NCBI GenBank assembly: GCA_902783515.1
Contig: CACZRK010000205.1
Coordinates: forward strand, 1-8,400
DNA: 8,400 nucleotides
Origin: an uncultured Coriobacteriaceae bacterium
GTDB taxonomy: Bacteria > Actinomycetota > Coriobacteriia > Coriobacteriales > UMGS124
Direction of reading: 5' to 3'
Positions 1 through 5,499 of the stretch are shown here, in pieces; within the stretch, counting starts at the first letter, position 1, and the number at the start of each line of letters is the position of its first letter. The notes under the pieces were generated by a model. It did no database searches and was not told the DNA's origin. It saw only the letters and a list, made by a program, of their open reading frames with translations. Made by a program: the position numbers and the translations under genes.

Positions 1-582
1 GACCGTCTTGCCCTGCTGGGCCGCCGCGATGGCCGCGACCAGGCCCGCGCCGCCGCCGCCCACGACCACGAGGTCGGCCTCGGAGTCCTTGCGCGGCTCA
101 TAGGTCGGCTTCTCGCAGAAGTCCTTCTTCGGGTCGCCGCCGGCCTGCGCGATGCAGTCCTGGACGCCGGCGATGATGGCCGCAGAGGTGATGGTCGCGC
201 CCGTCACGCCGTCAACGGCGGTCGAGTTGTACTTGACGATCTCGTCGCCGAGCATGTCGACCGGCGCGAGGCCGAGCGAGTCGACCGGCTTGCCGTCCTT
301 GTCAACGAGCGTGCCGCCGATGCCCGGGGTCTCAGACGCGCCGTCGACCTGCACGTCGGTGATCTTGCCGCCCGCGAAGGTCACGGTGATCGTGACCTCG
401 TCATTCATGCCCGTCTGCGTGGAGGTGTACGTGCCGTCCTTGACGTTCGTAGCATCGGCTGCGGCGCTCCCCGCCGCGAACGCGGTCCCGCGGCTCGCGA
501 GCATTGCCGCAGCGGCGGCGGTGAGCGACGCGCCCACGAACTGCCTGCGAGAGAACGTCGGATTGATCGTGATGGACTTCAT
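1..582 (-). CDS. Tat-exported FMN/FAD flavoprotein reductase, N-terminal part (cut by window edge)
   Basis: The first 194 codons of a larger gene are visible, read leftward off the window. Residues 1-38 form a twin-arginine signal: S-R-R-Q-F-V-G at 11-17, an alanine-rich hydrophobic stretch, then a likely A-F-A-A cleavage site near 34-37. Residues about 45-145 are an FMN-binding (NqrC/RnfG-like) domain ending in D-G-V-T-G-A-T (124-130), the motif where ApbE links FMN covalently to the last threonine. Residues 170-190 start a FAD_binding_2 Rossmann fold: L-V-V-V followed by G-G-G-G-A-G-L (175-181). This order is typical of exported fumarate, urocanate and related enoate reductases, which take electrons through FMN to FAD. 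The substrate cannot be told because the catalytic part lies outside. The ATG is set by a strong AAGGAGGT five bases upstream. The gene diverges from a membrane LuxR gene, its probable regulator (inference). Confidence 0.9.
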   Translation of the reverse strand, partial: MKSITINPTFSRRQFVGASLTAAAAAMLASRGTAFAAGSAAADATNVKDGTYTSTQTGMNDEVTITVTFAGGKITDVQVDGASETPGIGGTLVDKDGKPVDSLGLAPVDMLGDEIVKYNSTAVDGVTGATITSAAIIAGVQDCIAQAGGDPKKDFCEKPTYEPRKDSEADLVVVGGGGAGLVAAIAAAQQGKTV

Positions 583-586
583 GCGA

Positions 587-594
587 ACCTCCTT
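587..594 (-). promoter_or_regulatory. Ribosome binding site of the flavoprotein gene
   Basis: On the minus strand this reads AAGGAGGT, a near-perfect Shine-Dalgarno sequence. Its GGAGG core lies five bases from the ATG at 582. It fixes the start and places the twin-arginine motif at the expected distance from the N-terminus. Confidence 0.85.
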
Positions 595-678
595 GTGTAG
601 ACCCAACCTTCGGGCGACCGGCCTCTGCCGACGTCGTCCCATGCGTGGCGACGCGTCTGGCACACACGGCGCCGTGAG

Positions 679-706
679 GCGGCGCGCTCCCCTTTGCGCG
701 CGCCGC
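679..706. repeat. GC-only hairpin in the flavoprotein leader
   Basis: The arms GCGGCGCGC (679-687) and GCGCGCCGC (698-706) are exactly complementary, with a 10-base loop. There is no T-run on either strand, so it does not look like an intrinsic terminator. It may fold in the leader RNA of the leftward flavoprotein gene. In DNA this GC-rich such stems also arise by chance, so function is only a suggestion. Confidence 0.3.
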
Positions 707-794
707 TCGCGTCCTCGCGCGCCGTCGCTCGTGCCGACGCTCGTCGCATGCCCGCCATCTTCGCCGTCGGCCGTCCCGGGCGCATCTCACGATA

Positions 795-837
795 CGGTTA
801 TGCCTGTGGGAGCCGGCCTTGCCGTAGGGGATAACCG
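795..837. promoter_or_regulatory. Candidate operator: inverted pair of CGGTTATsCC elements
   Basis: CGGTTATGCC at 795-804 (plus strand) and CGGTTATCCC at 828-837 (minus strand) match at 9 of 10 positions in inverted orientation. Their centres are 33 bp apart, about three helical turns, so both would lie on one face of the DNA. They sit inside the divergent region, upstream of the LuxR promoter and of the flavoprotein gene. LuxR/MalT-type activators often bind pairs of such boxes. Binding by the adjacent regulator is inference. Confidence 0.35.
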
Positions 838-911
838 AAATGGTGATTCCCTTCTCGCGCACGGGGGCATCTCGTAATCGTCGCAGGTGCATGGGGTAAA
901 CTCATTGCGTA

Positions 912-939
912 TTCACGAGTTTTTGCTGGCGGCTATACT
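912..939 (+). promoter_or_regulatory. Probable sigma-70-type promoter of the LuxR-family gene
   Basis: A -10 element TATACT (5 of 6 matches to consensus) lies at 934-939. A -35 element TTCACG (4 of 6) lies at 912-917, with a 16-bp spacer. Transcription would begin near 946, giving a leader of about 57 bases to the ATG at 1003. Confidence 0.5.
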
Positions 940-988
940 GAGCGGATGCGCCTGTCTGTCGCGCGTGCCGATCGTTCCAACGTATGAC

Positions 989-997
989 GGGTGGGGG
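989..997 (+). promoter_or_regulatory. Purine-rich ribosome binding site that favours the start at 1003
   Basis: GGGTGGGGG ends five bases before ATG 1003. An in-frame GTG at 991 lies inside this G-run and has no Shine-Dalgarno of its own, so ATG 1003 is preferred. The ATG at 1009 or 1012 is also possible. Confidence 0.5.
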
Positions 998-1002
998 CCT
1001 TC

Positions 1003-2400
1003 ATGACGATGATGCGGTGGGTGACGGAGCTCAATCCCTGGCTCCCCGTCGGAGCGGGACTCTACTGGGCGTCCTACGCCTTCCGGATCATGAACGCCGC
1101 GCCCGCGTACGCGCTGGGGTTCGGCGCGAACGCCCCGGTGCTCGAGGACGTGTTCATGACCCTCTGGGTCGTCGCCACCTACGTCGCCTGCCGGCGCTGG
1201 GGCCTCCACCGCTCGCGCGTGCGCCTCTCGCGCGCGATGGTCGTCATCGGCGCGCTCGTCCTCGTCAGCGACGTCCTCCGACCGGCCCTGCCGACCGCGC
1301 CCGCCCTCGCGCTCATGGCGCTGGACTTCTTCACGCTCGGCGCGAGCATGATTCTGTGGGGCATGTGCTTCGCCTCGCTCGAGAAGCACCTCTCCGCGGT
1401 GCACGTCGTCGTCGCCGTGCTCAACGCATGCCTGCTCATCCTGCTGGGGCTCGCCGTGACGCCGGCGGTCCCCGCCTCGTGGCTCACCGACGCCTGCACG
1501 ATCGCGAGCGCCGCCGTCATGGCGAGCGGCCGCATCTCCCTGCGCAACATCCCCCGCCAGCCGCGCACCTGGGAGCGGGCGCAGGTCGCCTGGCTGCTCG
1601 CTCAGCGCCTGCTCTATGGCTTCTCCCTCGGCTTCTTCCCCGCGGCGATCGGCGCCTTCGCCCTGTCGGGGCCGAGCGCGTCCGTGCTCGCGTATGCCGT
1701 CGTCCTGCTCGCCTGCGGCATCCTGTTCGCCAGCGCGCTGCGCGTCACCACCTACGCGCCGCTGCCCTCGCTGTTCCTCGTCGCCATCGTCTGCCTGTGC
1801 CTGCCGTTCACGCCGGGCGGCTTCTCCTCCATGATGCTGCCGCTCCTGAGCGGCATCTGGCTTTCCTGGCAGACGCTCTCGAGCGTGCAGCTCTCCGACC
1901 TGAAGGAGCGCCTCGGCATGAGCGAGCTCGACCTGTCGCTCGCGGACAAGCTTGCGATCGCCGTGACGATCCTGGCGGGCGCCGGCGCGTGCCGGCTCCT
2001 TGACGCGCTCGGGGTGCCGAAGATCCTCCACCCCGTCGTGGTGCAGCCCCAGCTGCTCATGGTCACCACGACGCTCGCGCTGCTCGCGGCGTGCATCCTG
2101 TCCCAGCTCATCGGCGAGCACCAGCAGACCGCGATCCGCGACGAGCTCACGCAGGCGGCGTCCGACCGGGAGGAACGCGTCTTTGACGACCTCGCCCGCG
2201 AGTACGCGCTCTCCCCGCGCGAGCGTCAGATCGTCGGGCTCATCGCGCGCGGCTACACGTGCGCCTTCGTCTCCGCGGAGGTCGGCATCGCCGAGGGCAC
2301 GGTGAAGGCCCACGTCGCGCACATCTACCAGAAGCTCGGCGTGCATCACAAAGACGAGCTGCTCGAGCTCGTGGACCGTCACGCCTCCCAGGTCGTCTAG
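1003..2400 (+). CDS. Membrane-bound LuxR-family transcriptional regulator (about 12 TM helices plus C-terminal HTH)
   Basis: The protein has 466 residues from ATG 1003 (470 from the in-frame GTG at 991). Residues 1 to about 375 are a chain of roughly twelve hydrophobic segments separated by short charged loops, a transporter-like membrane domain. A short charged linker follows (D-R-E-E-R-V-F-D-D-L). The LuxR/GerE helix-turn-helix occupies about 403-462: it opens with L-S-P-R-E-R-Q-I, has the hallmark E-G-T-V-K-A-H-V recognition region, and ends with Y-Q-K-L-G-V. This is a one-component design in which the membrane domain presumably senses a ligand or redox state and the cytoplasmic HTH binds DNA. 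Such proteins are abundant in Eggerthellaceae beside respiratory reductase genes. The divergent Tat flavoprotein is the likely target; the ligand is unknown. The gene is convergent with cbiO, and I see no terminator in the 9 bases between their stop codons. Confidence 0.9.
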   Translation: MTMMRWVTELNPWLPVGAGLYWASYAFRIMNAAPAYALGFGANAPVLEDVFMTLWVVATYVACRRWGLHRSRVRLSRAMVVIGALVLVSDVLRPALPTAPALALMALDFFTLGASMILWGMCFASLEKHLSAVHVVVAVLNACLLILLGLAVTPAVPASWLTDACTIASAAVMASGRISLRNIPRQPRTWERAQVAWLLAQRLLYGFSLGFFPAAIGAFALSGPSASVLAYAVVLLACGILFASALRVTTYAPLPSLFLVAIVCLCLPFTPGGFSSMMLPLLSGIWLSWQTLSSVQLSDLKERLGMSELDLSLADKLAIAVTILAGAGACRLLDALGVPKILHPVVVQPQLLMVTTTLALLAACILSQLIGEHQQTAIRDELTQAASDREERVFDDLAREYALSPRERQIVGLIARGYTCAFVSAEVGIAEGTVKAHVAHIYQKLGVHHKDELLELVDRHASQVV

Positions 2401-2409
2401 GCCGCCCGG

Positions 2410-3249
2410 CTACACGTTGATGTGCACGTGCGGGCGGTCCGTGTACTCGTGCTGCTCGCCGACGAAGATGAAGTAGTCGGCGAGGGCGTCAGCGAGCGAG
2501 CGGTCGTGGGTGGAGATGATCAGCGTCTTGCCCGAGAACTTGAGCTTCTTGAGGAAGCCGAGCAGCCAGGCGCGCGCGGTCGCGTCAAGGCCGTTCAGCG
2601 GCTCGTCAAAGCAGTAGACGTCGGGGTTCATGCTCAGGATGCAGGCGATGGCGACCTTCTTCTGCTCGCCGCCGGAGAGGTTGTAGGGCGCGCGGTCGCG
2701 CAGGCGCCCGATGTCAAGCAGGTCGATGACGTCGTCCACGCGACGCGCGACCTCCGCCTCGGGCAGGCCCATCTGGCGCGGCCCGAAGGCGATCTCCTCC
2801 TGAACGCTGGGGCAGAAGAGCTGCGCATCGCTGTTCTGGAAGATGAAGCCGACGCGCGCGTGCAGGCGCTTGGCGAAGGCGGGGTCCTTCATGGACCGCT
2901 CGTCGACCTTCTTGCCGGCGAAGTAGTAGGCGCCCTGCTGTGGGAAGACCAGGCCGTTGAGTGCCTTGAGCAGCGTGGACTTGCCGCTGCCGTTGTCGCC
3001 GATGAGCACGACCGCGTCGCCCTCGTCGATCTCCAGGTTCACGTGCGACAGCACGGGCACGTCATCATAGGCGAAGCAGAAGTCGTCAAACCAGATGAGC
3101 GCGCTGGAGCGCCTGACGCGCGGGTTCGCCTCGGCGTGCGGGTGGTGCAGCGCGACGGGGTGCTCCTCGGAGGCGGGGCGCACCTGAGCCGCCCAGGCCT
3201 CCCATTCTGACTTCTCGGACGCGTCGGCGACCTCGGTCTTGTTGCTCAT
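2410..3249 (-). CDS. cbiO: CbiO-type ATPase of an ECF cobalt/nickel transporter
   Basis: This 279-residue ABC ATPase powers metal import by the CbiMQO complex at the cytoplasmic membrane. All motifs are present: Walker A G-D-N-G-S-G-K-S-T at 84-92, Q-loop Q138 followed by N-S-D-A-Q-L-F, signature L-S-G-G-E at 191-195, Walker B ending F-D-E-P (D215, catalytic E216), and switch histidine H248 in S-T-H-D. F-Q-N-x-D-x-Q-L-F is typical of ECF-transporter ATPases. Only one ATPase gene is present, so a homodimer is expected. It is the last gene of the operon, four bases after cbiQ stops, without a strong Shine-Dalgarno, which suggests translational coupling. The family core normally begins near residue 51 (L-I-W-F-D-D-F). 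The first 50 residues are an extra acidic and then histidine-containing extension (H30, H35, H36, H38), and the C-terminus ends H-V-H-I-N-V. Cobalt versus nickel cannot be decided from this subunit. Confidence 0.93.
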   Translation of the reverse strand: MSNKTEVADASEKSEWEAWAAQVRPASEEHPVALHHPHAEANPRVRRSSALIWFDDFCFAYDDVPVLSHVNLEIDEGDAVVLIGDNGSGKSTLLKALNGLVFPQQGAYYFAGKKVDERSMKDPAFAKRLHARVGFIFQNSDAQLFCPSVQEEIAFGPRQMGLPEAEVARRVDDVIDLLDIGRLRDRAPYNLSGGEQKKVAIACILSMNPDVYCFDEPLNGLDATARAWLLGFLKKLKFSGKTLIISTHDRSLADALADYFIFVGEQHEYTDRPHVHINV

Positions 3250-3253
3250 GTGA

Positions 3254-4093
3254 TCACATCAATCCTTGCAGGTAGACGAAGAGGGCCACGACGGCGGCGA
3301 GGGCGACGAGCCACGCGGCATCAACCGGGCGCCACCAGCCACCGCGACGCGTGACGTACTCGCCGTCAAAGCCGCGGCAGGTCATGGAGGCGTACGTGAC
3401 GTCGGCTGCCTCCTTGGTCTTGAGCATGAGCACGCCGGCGACGCCACCCATGGAGGCGGCCTTGTCGCGATTGCGGCCCACGCTGCGCAGGCGCAGCGAC
3501 GTGAGGATCTCCAGCGCGACCTTGCCGAGCGTCACGATGTTCTTGAGGGCCAGGTCGACCGTCATGACGAGGAGGCTGGGCACGCGCGCGACGCGCAGCG
3601 CCGCCGTGATCTCGTTGAAGGGCGTGGTGAGGGCGACCGTCATCGCGATGCCGACGCTCACGAGCACCTTGGTGCCCACGAGCAGCGCCGAGTGGCTCTG
3701 GCCGAGCAGGATCGCCGGCAGCATGACCACGAAGGACAGCGCCGCCGCGCCCGCCGCCACCGCCGAGACGCGCGCGAGCTTGCGCGACGGCAGGGCCGCC
3801 ACGCGCACGAGCACGCACGCGAGCATGACGAGCACGAAGAGGTAGTTGCGCGCCAGGCTCGTAAGCAGGATGAGCGCAAGCCCCACCAGCAGCTTGACCG
3901 GCGCGGACGGCGAGAGGCGCGTGGCCTTCCCGTCATCCAGCCGAAAGTGAGCGAGCACCGACGTCACCGCGAGCATGCTGCGCGCGATGAATGCGTCACG
4001 GTCGCGCGGCGGGTCGTAGGCCTGCGGCTCGGCGAGCCAGGCGGGCAGGTCGCCCGGTCGTGCGGAGGTCGTCTCGCGCATGCGGCTGCCCAT
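3254..4093 (-). CDS. cbiQ: CbiQ-type transmembrane (T) component of an ECF cobalt/nickel transporter
   Basis: This 279-residue protein couples ATP hydrolysis by CbiO to the substrate-binding CbiM. The first ~60 residues are hydrophilic. They are followed by hydrophobic segments near 66-105, 108-130 and 135-156, and a last membrane helix near 257-278. The long cytoplasmic coupling region between them carries the features of the EcfT family: A-L-R-V-A-R-V-P near 155-162, and the C-terminal x-R-G-F element T-C-R-G-F at 238-242, which matches the second Arg-Gly coupling motif that contacts the ATPase groove. AGGAG lies only three bases from the ATG and overlaps the cbiM stop codon, so start choice is slightly uncertain; an in-frame ATG lies four codons in. 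It lies six bases after cbiM and four before cbiO, clearly one operon. Confidence 0.92.
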   Translation of the reverse strand: MGSRMRETTSARPGDLPAWLAEPQAYDPPRDRDAFIARSMLAVTSVLAHFRLDDGKATRLSPSAPVKLLVGLALILLTSLARNYLFVLVMLACVLVRVAALPSRKLARVSAVAAGAAALSFVVMLPAILLGQSHSALLVGTKVLVSVGIAMTVALTTPFNEITAALRVARVPSLLVMTVDLALKNIVTLGKVALEILTSLRLRSVGRNRDKAASMGGVAGVLMLKTKEAADVTYASMTCRGFDGEYVTRRGGWWRPVDAAWLVALAAVVALFVYLQGLM

Positions 4094-4099
4094 TGGCTC

Positions 4100-5122
4100 C
4101 TACGCCTGCCTGCGATCAAAGTCGACGGGCGCCTTCATCGTGGCGGTGATCAGCCGGAAGACGATGACGAGCAGCGCCACGCCAATCACGGCGGACAGGA
4201 TGTAGCCAAGCCAAGCGGGCAGCGCCCCGATGGCATAGTCGGGCATGAGGGCGCTCCACTCCCAGCCGCCTGCCATCGCGCTCGGGGCGTAGCCGACGGC
4301 CTGCGCGAGGTCCTCGATCCCCCACTCGCCCCACGCGTCGCCCTCGGCGAGCAGGCCGAGCGGCGTTGCGACGACGAGCGCGCCGAGCAGGATGACCACC
4401 GGCACGATGCCGCGCAGGCTCGGGCGCGCCGAGCCGCCCGTCGCGGAGGACCCCGGCAGCAGCGCGAAGTCCGGCGCGACCTTGCGCACGAAGGCGAGGA
4501 TGCCCACGCTGAAGACGACCTCCGCGAGGCCGAAGAGCGTCAGGTGGCCGACGAGCATGGCGGGCACCGACACGCTGACGGGGTACGGGCAGTACAGCGC
4601 GGCGCCGCTCGCGTCGGTGAACAGCAGCGGCTGGACGCCGAACTCGAGCGCGGCGCAGAGCGCGGCGGCGTTGATGCCCACGTAGGAGCCGACGCCGGCG
4701 CCGATGAGCTCGCCGCGCAGCCCGGGCACGGCGCGCGAGATCGCGCCATAGATCCCGTAGCCCACCATCGGCAGGACGAACGCCATGTTGAAGCAGTTCG
4801 CCCCGATGGCGAGGATGCCGCCGTCGCCGAAGAAGACAGCCTGGATGACGAGGGCGATGGAGACGGCGATCGTCGACGCCCACGGCCCGAACAGGATGGC
4901 GACGAGCGTGCCGCACACCGCATGTCCGGTCGTGCCGCCGGGCAGCGGGATGTTGAACATCATCGCGAGGAAGCAGAACGCCGCGGCGACGCCGAGCAGC
5001 GGCATCTTGTCCCGCGGCACGGTCTCGCGCACGCGCTTGATGGCGACGCCCCAGACGGGCAGCATCGCAAGCCCGAAGACCCCGCAGGTCGAAGGGCTCA
5101 GGTAGTTCTCGGGAATGTGCAT
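4100..5122 (-). CDS. cbiM: CbiM/NikM-type substrate-specific component of an ECF cobalt/nickel transporter
   Basis: This 340-residue membrane protein binds the metal ion. It begins M-H-I-P-E-N-Y-L-S-P, the family N-terminus, where the free amino group, H2 and a later histidine form the metal site. H67 in P-G-G-T-T-G-H falls exactly at the position reported for the third ligand of NikM2. This is the main reason for rejecting an in-frame ATG at 5191 that would bury the N-terminus. GGGGAGG at 5127-5133 supports ATG 5122. After about seven membrane segments, the C-terminal ~110 residues contain A-T-P-L-G-L-L-A-E-G-D-A-W-G-E-W-G and a last membrane helix. This resembles the CbiN/PDGLE-type accessory part fused to CbiM in many genomes, and fits the lack of a separate cbiN. 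First gene of the operon. Substrate Co2+ or Ni2+; I cannot choose. Confidence 0.93.
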   Translation of the reverse strand: MHIPENYLSPSTCGVFGLAMLPVWGVAIKRVRETVPRDKMPLLGVAAAFCFLAMMFNIPLPGGTTGHAVCGTLVAILFGPWASTIAVSIALVIQAVFFGDGGILAIGANCFNMAFVLPMVGYGIYGAISRAVPGLRGELIGAGVGSYVGINAAALCAALEFGVQPLLFTDASGAALYCPYPVSVSVPAMLVGHLTLFGLAEVVFSVGILAFVRKVAPDFALLPGSSATGGSARPSLRGIVPVVILLGALVVATPLGLLAEGDAWGEWGIEDLAQAVGYAPSAMAGGWEWSALMPDYAIGALPAWLGYILSAVIGVALLVIVFRLITATMKAPVDFDRRQA

Positions 5123-5126
5123 GGTG

Positions 5127-5133
5127 CCTCCCC
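5127..5133 (-). promoter_or_regulatory. Ribosome binding site that decides the cbiM start
   Basis: The minus strand reads GGGGAGG four bases before ATG 5122. It selects the M-H-I start over the upstream in-frame ATG at 5191, whose extension (M-G-G-P-L-V-V-R-A) is arginine-rich and unlike any CbiM N-terminus. Confidence 0.8.
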
Positions 5134-5193
5134 ACGTCGGTTGACGTTTCCGGCGCGCTCGCATGGCGCGGACCACGAGGGGCCCGCCCACCT

Positions 5194-5213
5194 GGCGCGC
5201 CGTGGCGCGCGCC
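5194..5213 (-). repeat. GC-only hairpin in the predicted cbiM leader
   Basis: GGCGCGC at 5194-5200 and GCGCGCC at 5207-5213 form a perfect 7-bp stem with a 6-base loop. The same area carries three copies of TGGCGCG (5164-5170, 5193-5199, 5203-5209), the last two exactly 10 bp apart. It has no T-run and lies more than 70 bases before the start. It could affect leader structure, or simply reflect base composition. Confidence 0.3.
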
Positions 5214-5255
5214 GCCCCCCCGAGGCGGCATCACGCGTGGTGCGCAATGAGTAAC

Positions 5256-5284
5256 ACCATATTCTTATTCGTGTGAACATGCAA
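5256..5284 (-). promoter_or_regulatory. Candidate promoter of the cbiMQO operon
   Basis: On the minus strand, TTGCAT (positions 5284-5279, 3 of 6 matches to TTGACA) is followed after 17 bases by TATGGT (5261-5256, 4 of 6 matches to TATAAT). It lies in the only AT-rich island upstream of cbiM, giving a leader of about 130 bases. An imperfect ACAC...GTGT dyad spans the spacer and the downstream side and could be a metal-regulator site, but it is too weak to name. Confidence 0.35.
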
Positions 5285-5425
5285 CGGTCATCGCGCTCGA
5301 CGAGCCGACCGGCACGCGACGGCGCGTGGCAGCACGACTCCGGACGCACGACATGCACACGGCCCTCTTGACACCTTCGCACGAGAAAAAGCACACGGCG
5401 ACCACCTCTGCGCCCCGCGCGCCCA

Positions 5426-5431
5426 CATAAT
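5426..5431 (+). promoter_or_regulatory. Possible -10 element of the MFS gene
   Basis: CATAAT matches the -10 consensus at 5 of 6 positions and lies about 69 bases before the ATG at 5500. No convincing -35 is found 16-18 bases upstream, so this is tentative. Confidence 0.25.
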
Positions 5432-5499
5432 CGATACCGATACCGGCGTCATGCGGCACGGGCCGCGCGGCGCCATCGCCCGGATCGCAGAGGACGTCG

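Larger units (their letters stand above)
583..1002. other. Divergent intergenic region between the flavoprotein and LuxR genes
   Basis: No gene is supported here; open frames across it have compositions expected of GC-rich shadow frames. The right part (about 780-945) is less GC-rich and carries the LuxR promoter and an inverted pair of 10-bp elements. The left part (about 600-780) is very GC-rich. It would be the 5' leader of the flavoprotein mRNA if transcription starts near the inverted pair. It holds a perfect 12-bp palindrome, CACGGCGCCGTG, at 665-676 and a GC-only 9-bp stem at 679-687/698-706 with a 10-base loop. I could not find a convincing -35/-10 pair for the leftward gene. Confidence 0.7.
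5123..5499. other. Divergent intergenic region between cbiM and the MFS gene
   Basis: No gene is supported. The part next to cbiM (about 5123-5235) is extremely GC-rich and would be its mRNA leader. A local AT-rich island (about 5248-5285) holds the candidate cbiM promoter. The stretch 5290-5425 shows nothing I can interpret, apart from an isolated TTGACA at 5368-5373 (plus strand) with no -10 at a proper distance. CATAAT at 5426-5431 and the tandem CGATAC CGATAC at 5432-5443 precede the MFS gene. I looked for a cobalamin-riboswitch core (GCCACTG-like) on the minus strand and did not see one. Confidence 0.65.

Noticed and set aside
152..877. A plus-strand open frame covering the flavoprotein 5' end and the intergenic region
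   Set aside because: The minus-strand frame has a Tat signal, FMN motif and a strong ribosome binding site. The plus frame has none of these and ends in Arg-rich sequence.
913..2382. A 489-codon open frame antisense to the LuxR gene
   Set aside because: It is rich in Arg, Glu, Gly and His with no domain or membrane pattern. It arises because the opposite strand of GC-rich DNA lacks stop codons, while the sense frame has clear LuxR and membrane features.
2401..2409. A terminator between the convergent LuxR and cbiO genes
   Set aside because: Only 9 bases separate the stop codons, and I see neither a compact stem nor a T-run there.
5123..5191. N-terminal extension of CbiM to an upstream in-frame ATG
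   Set aside because: The family needs a free M-H N-terminus for metal binding, H67 fits only with the start at 5122, and that start has its own Shine-Dalgarno.
3266..5254. A 662-codon open frame antisense to cbiO, cbiQ and cbiM
   Set aside because: It is longer than any real gene here but low-complexity (Arg/His/Asp/Ala/Gly). It spans three well-supported genes on the other strand, so it is a GC-driven shadow.
5368..5373. A perfect TTGACA -35 hexamer on the plus strand
   Set aside because: The positions 16-18 bases downstream read GCACAC-like sequence with no resemblance to a -10 element.
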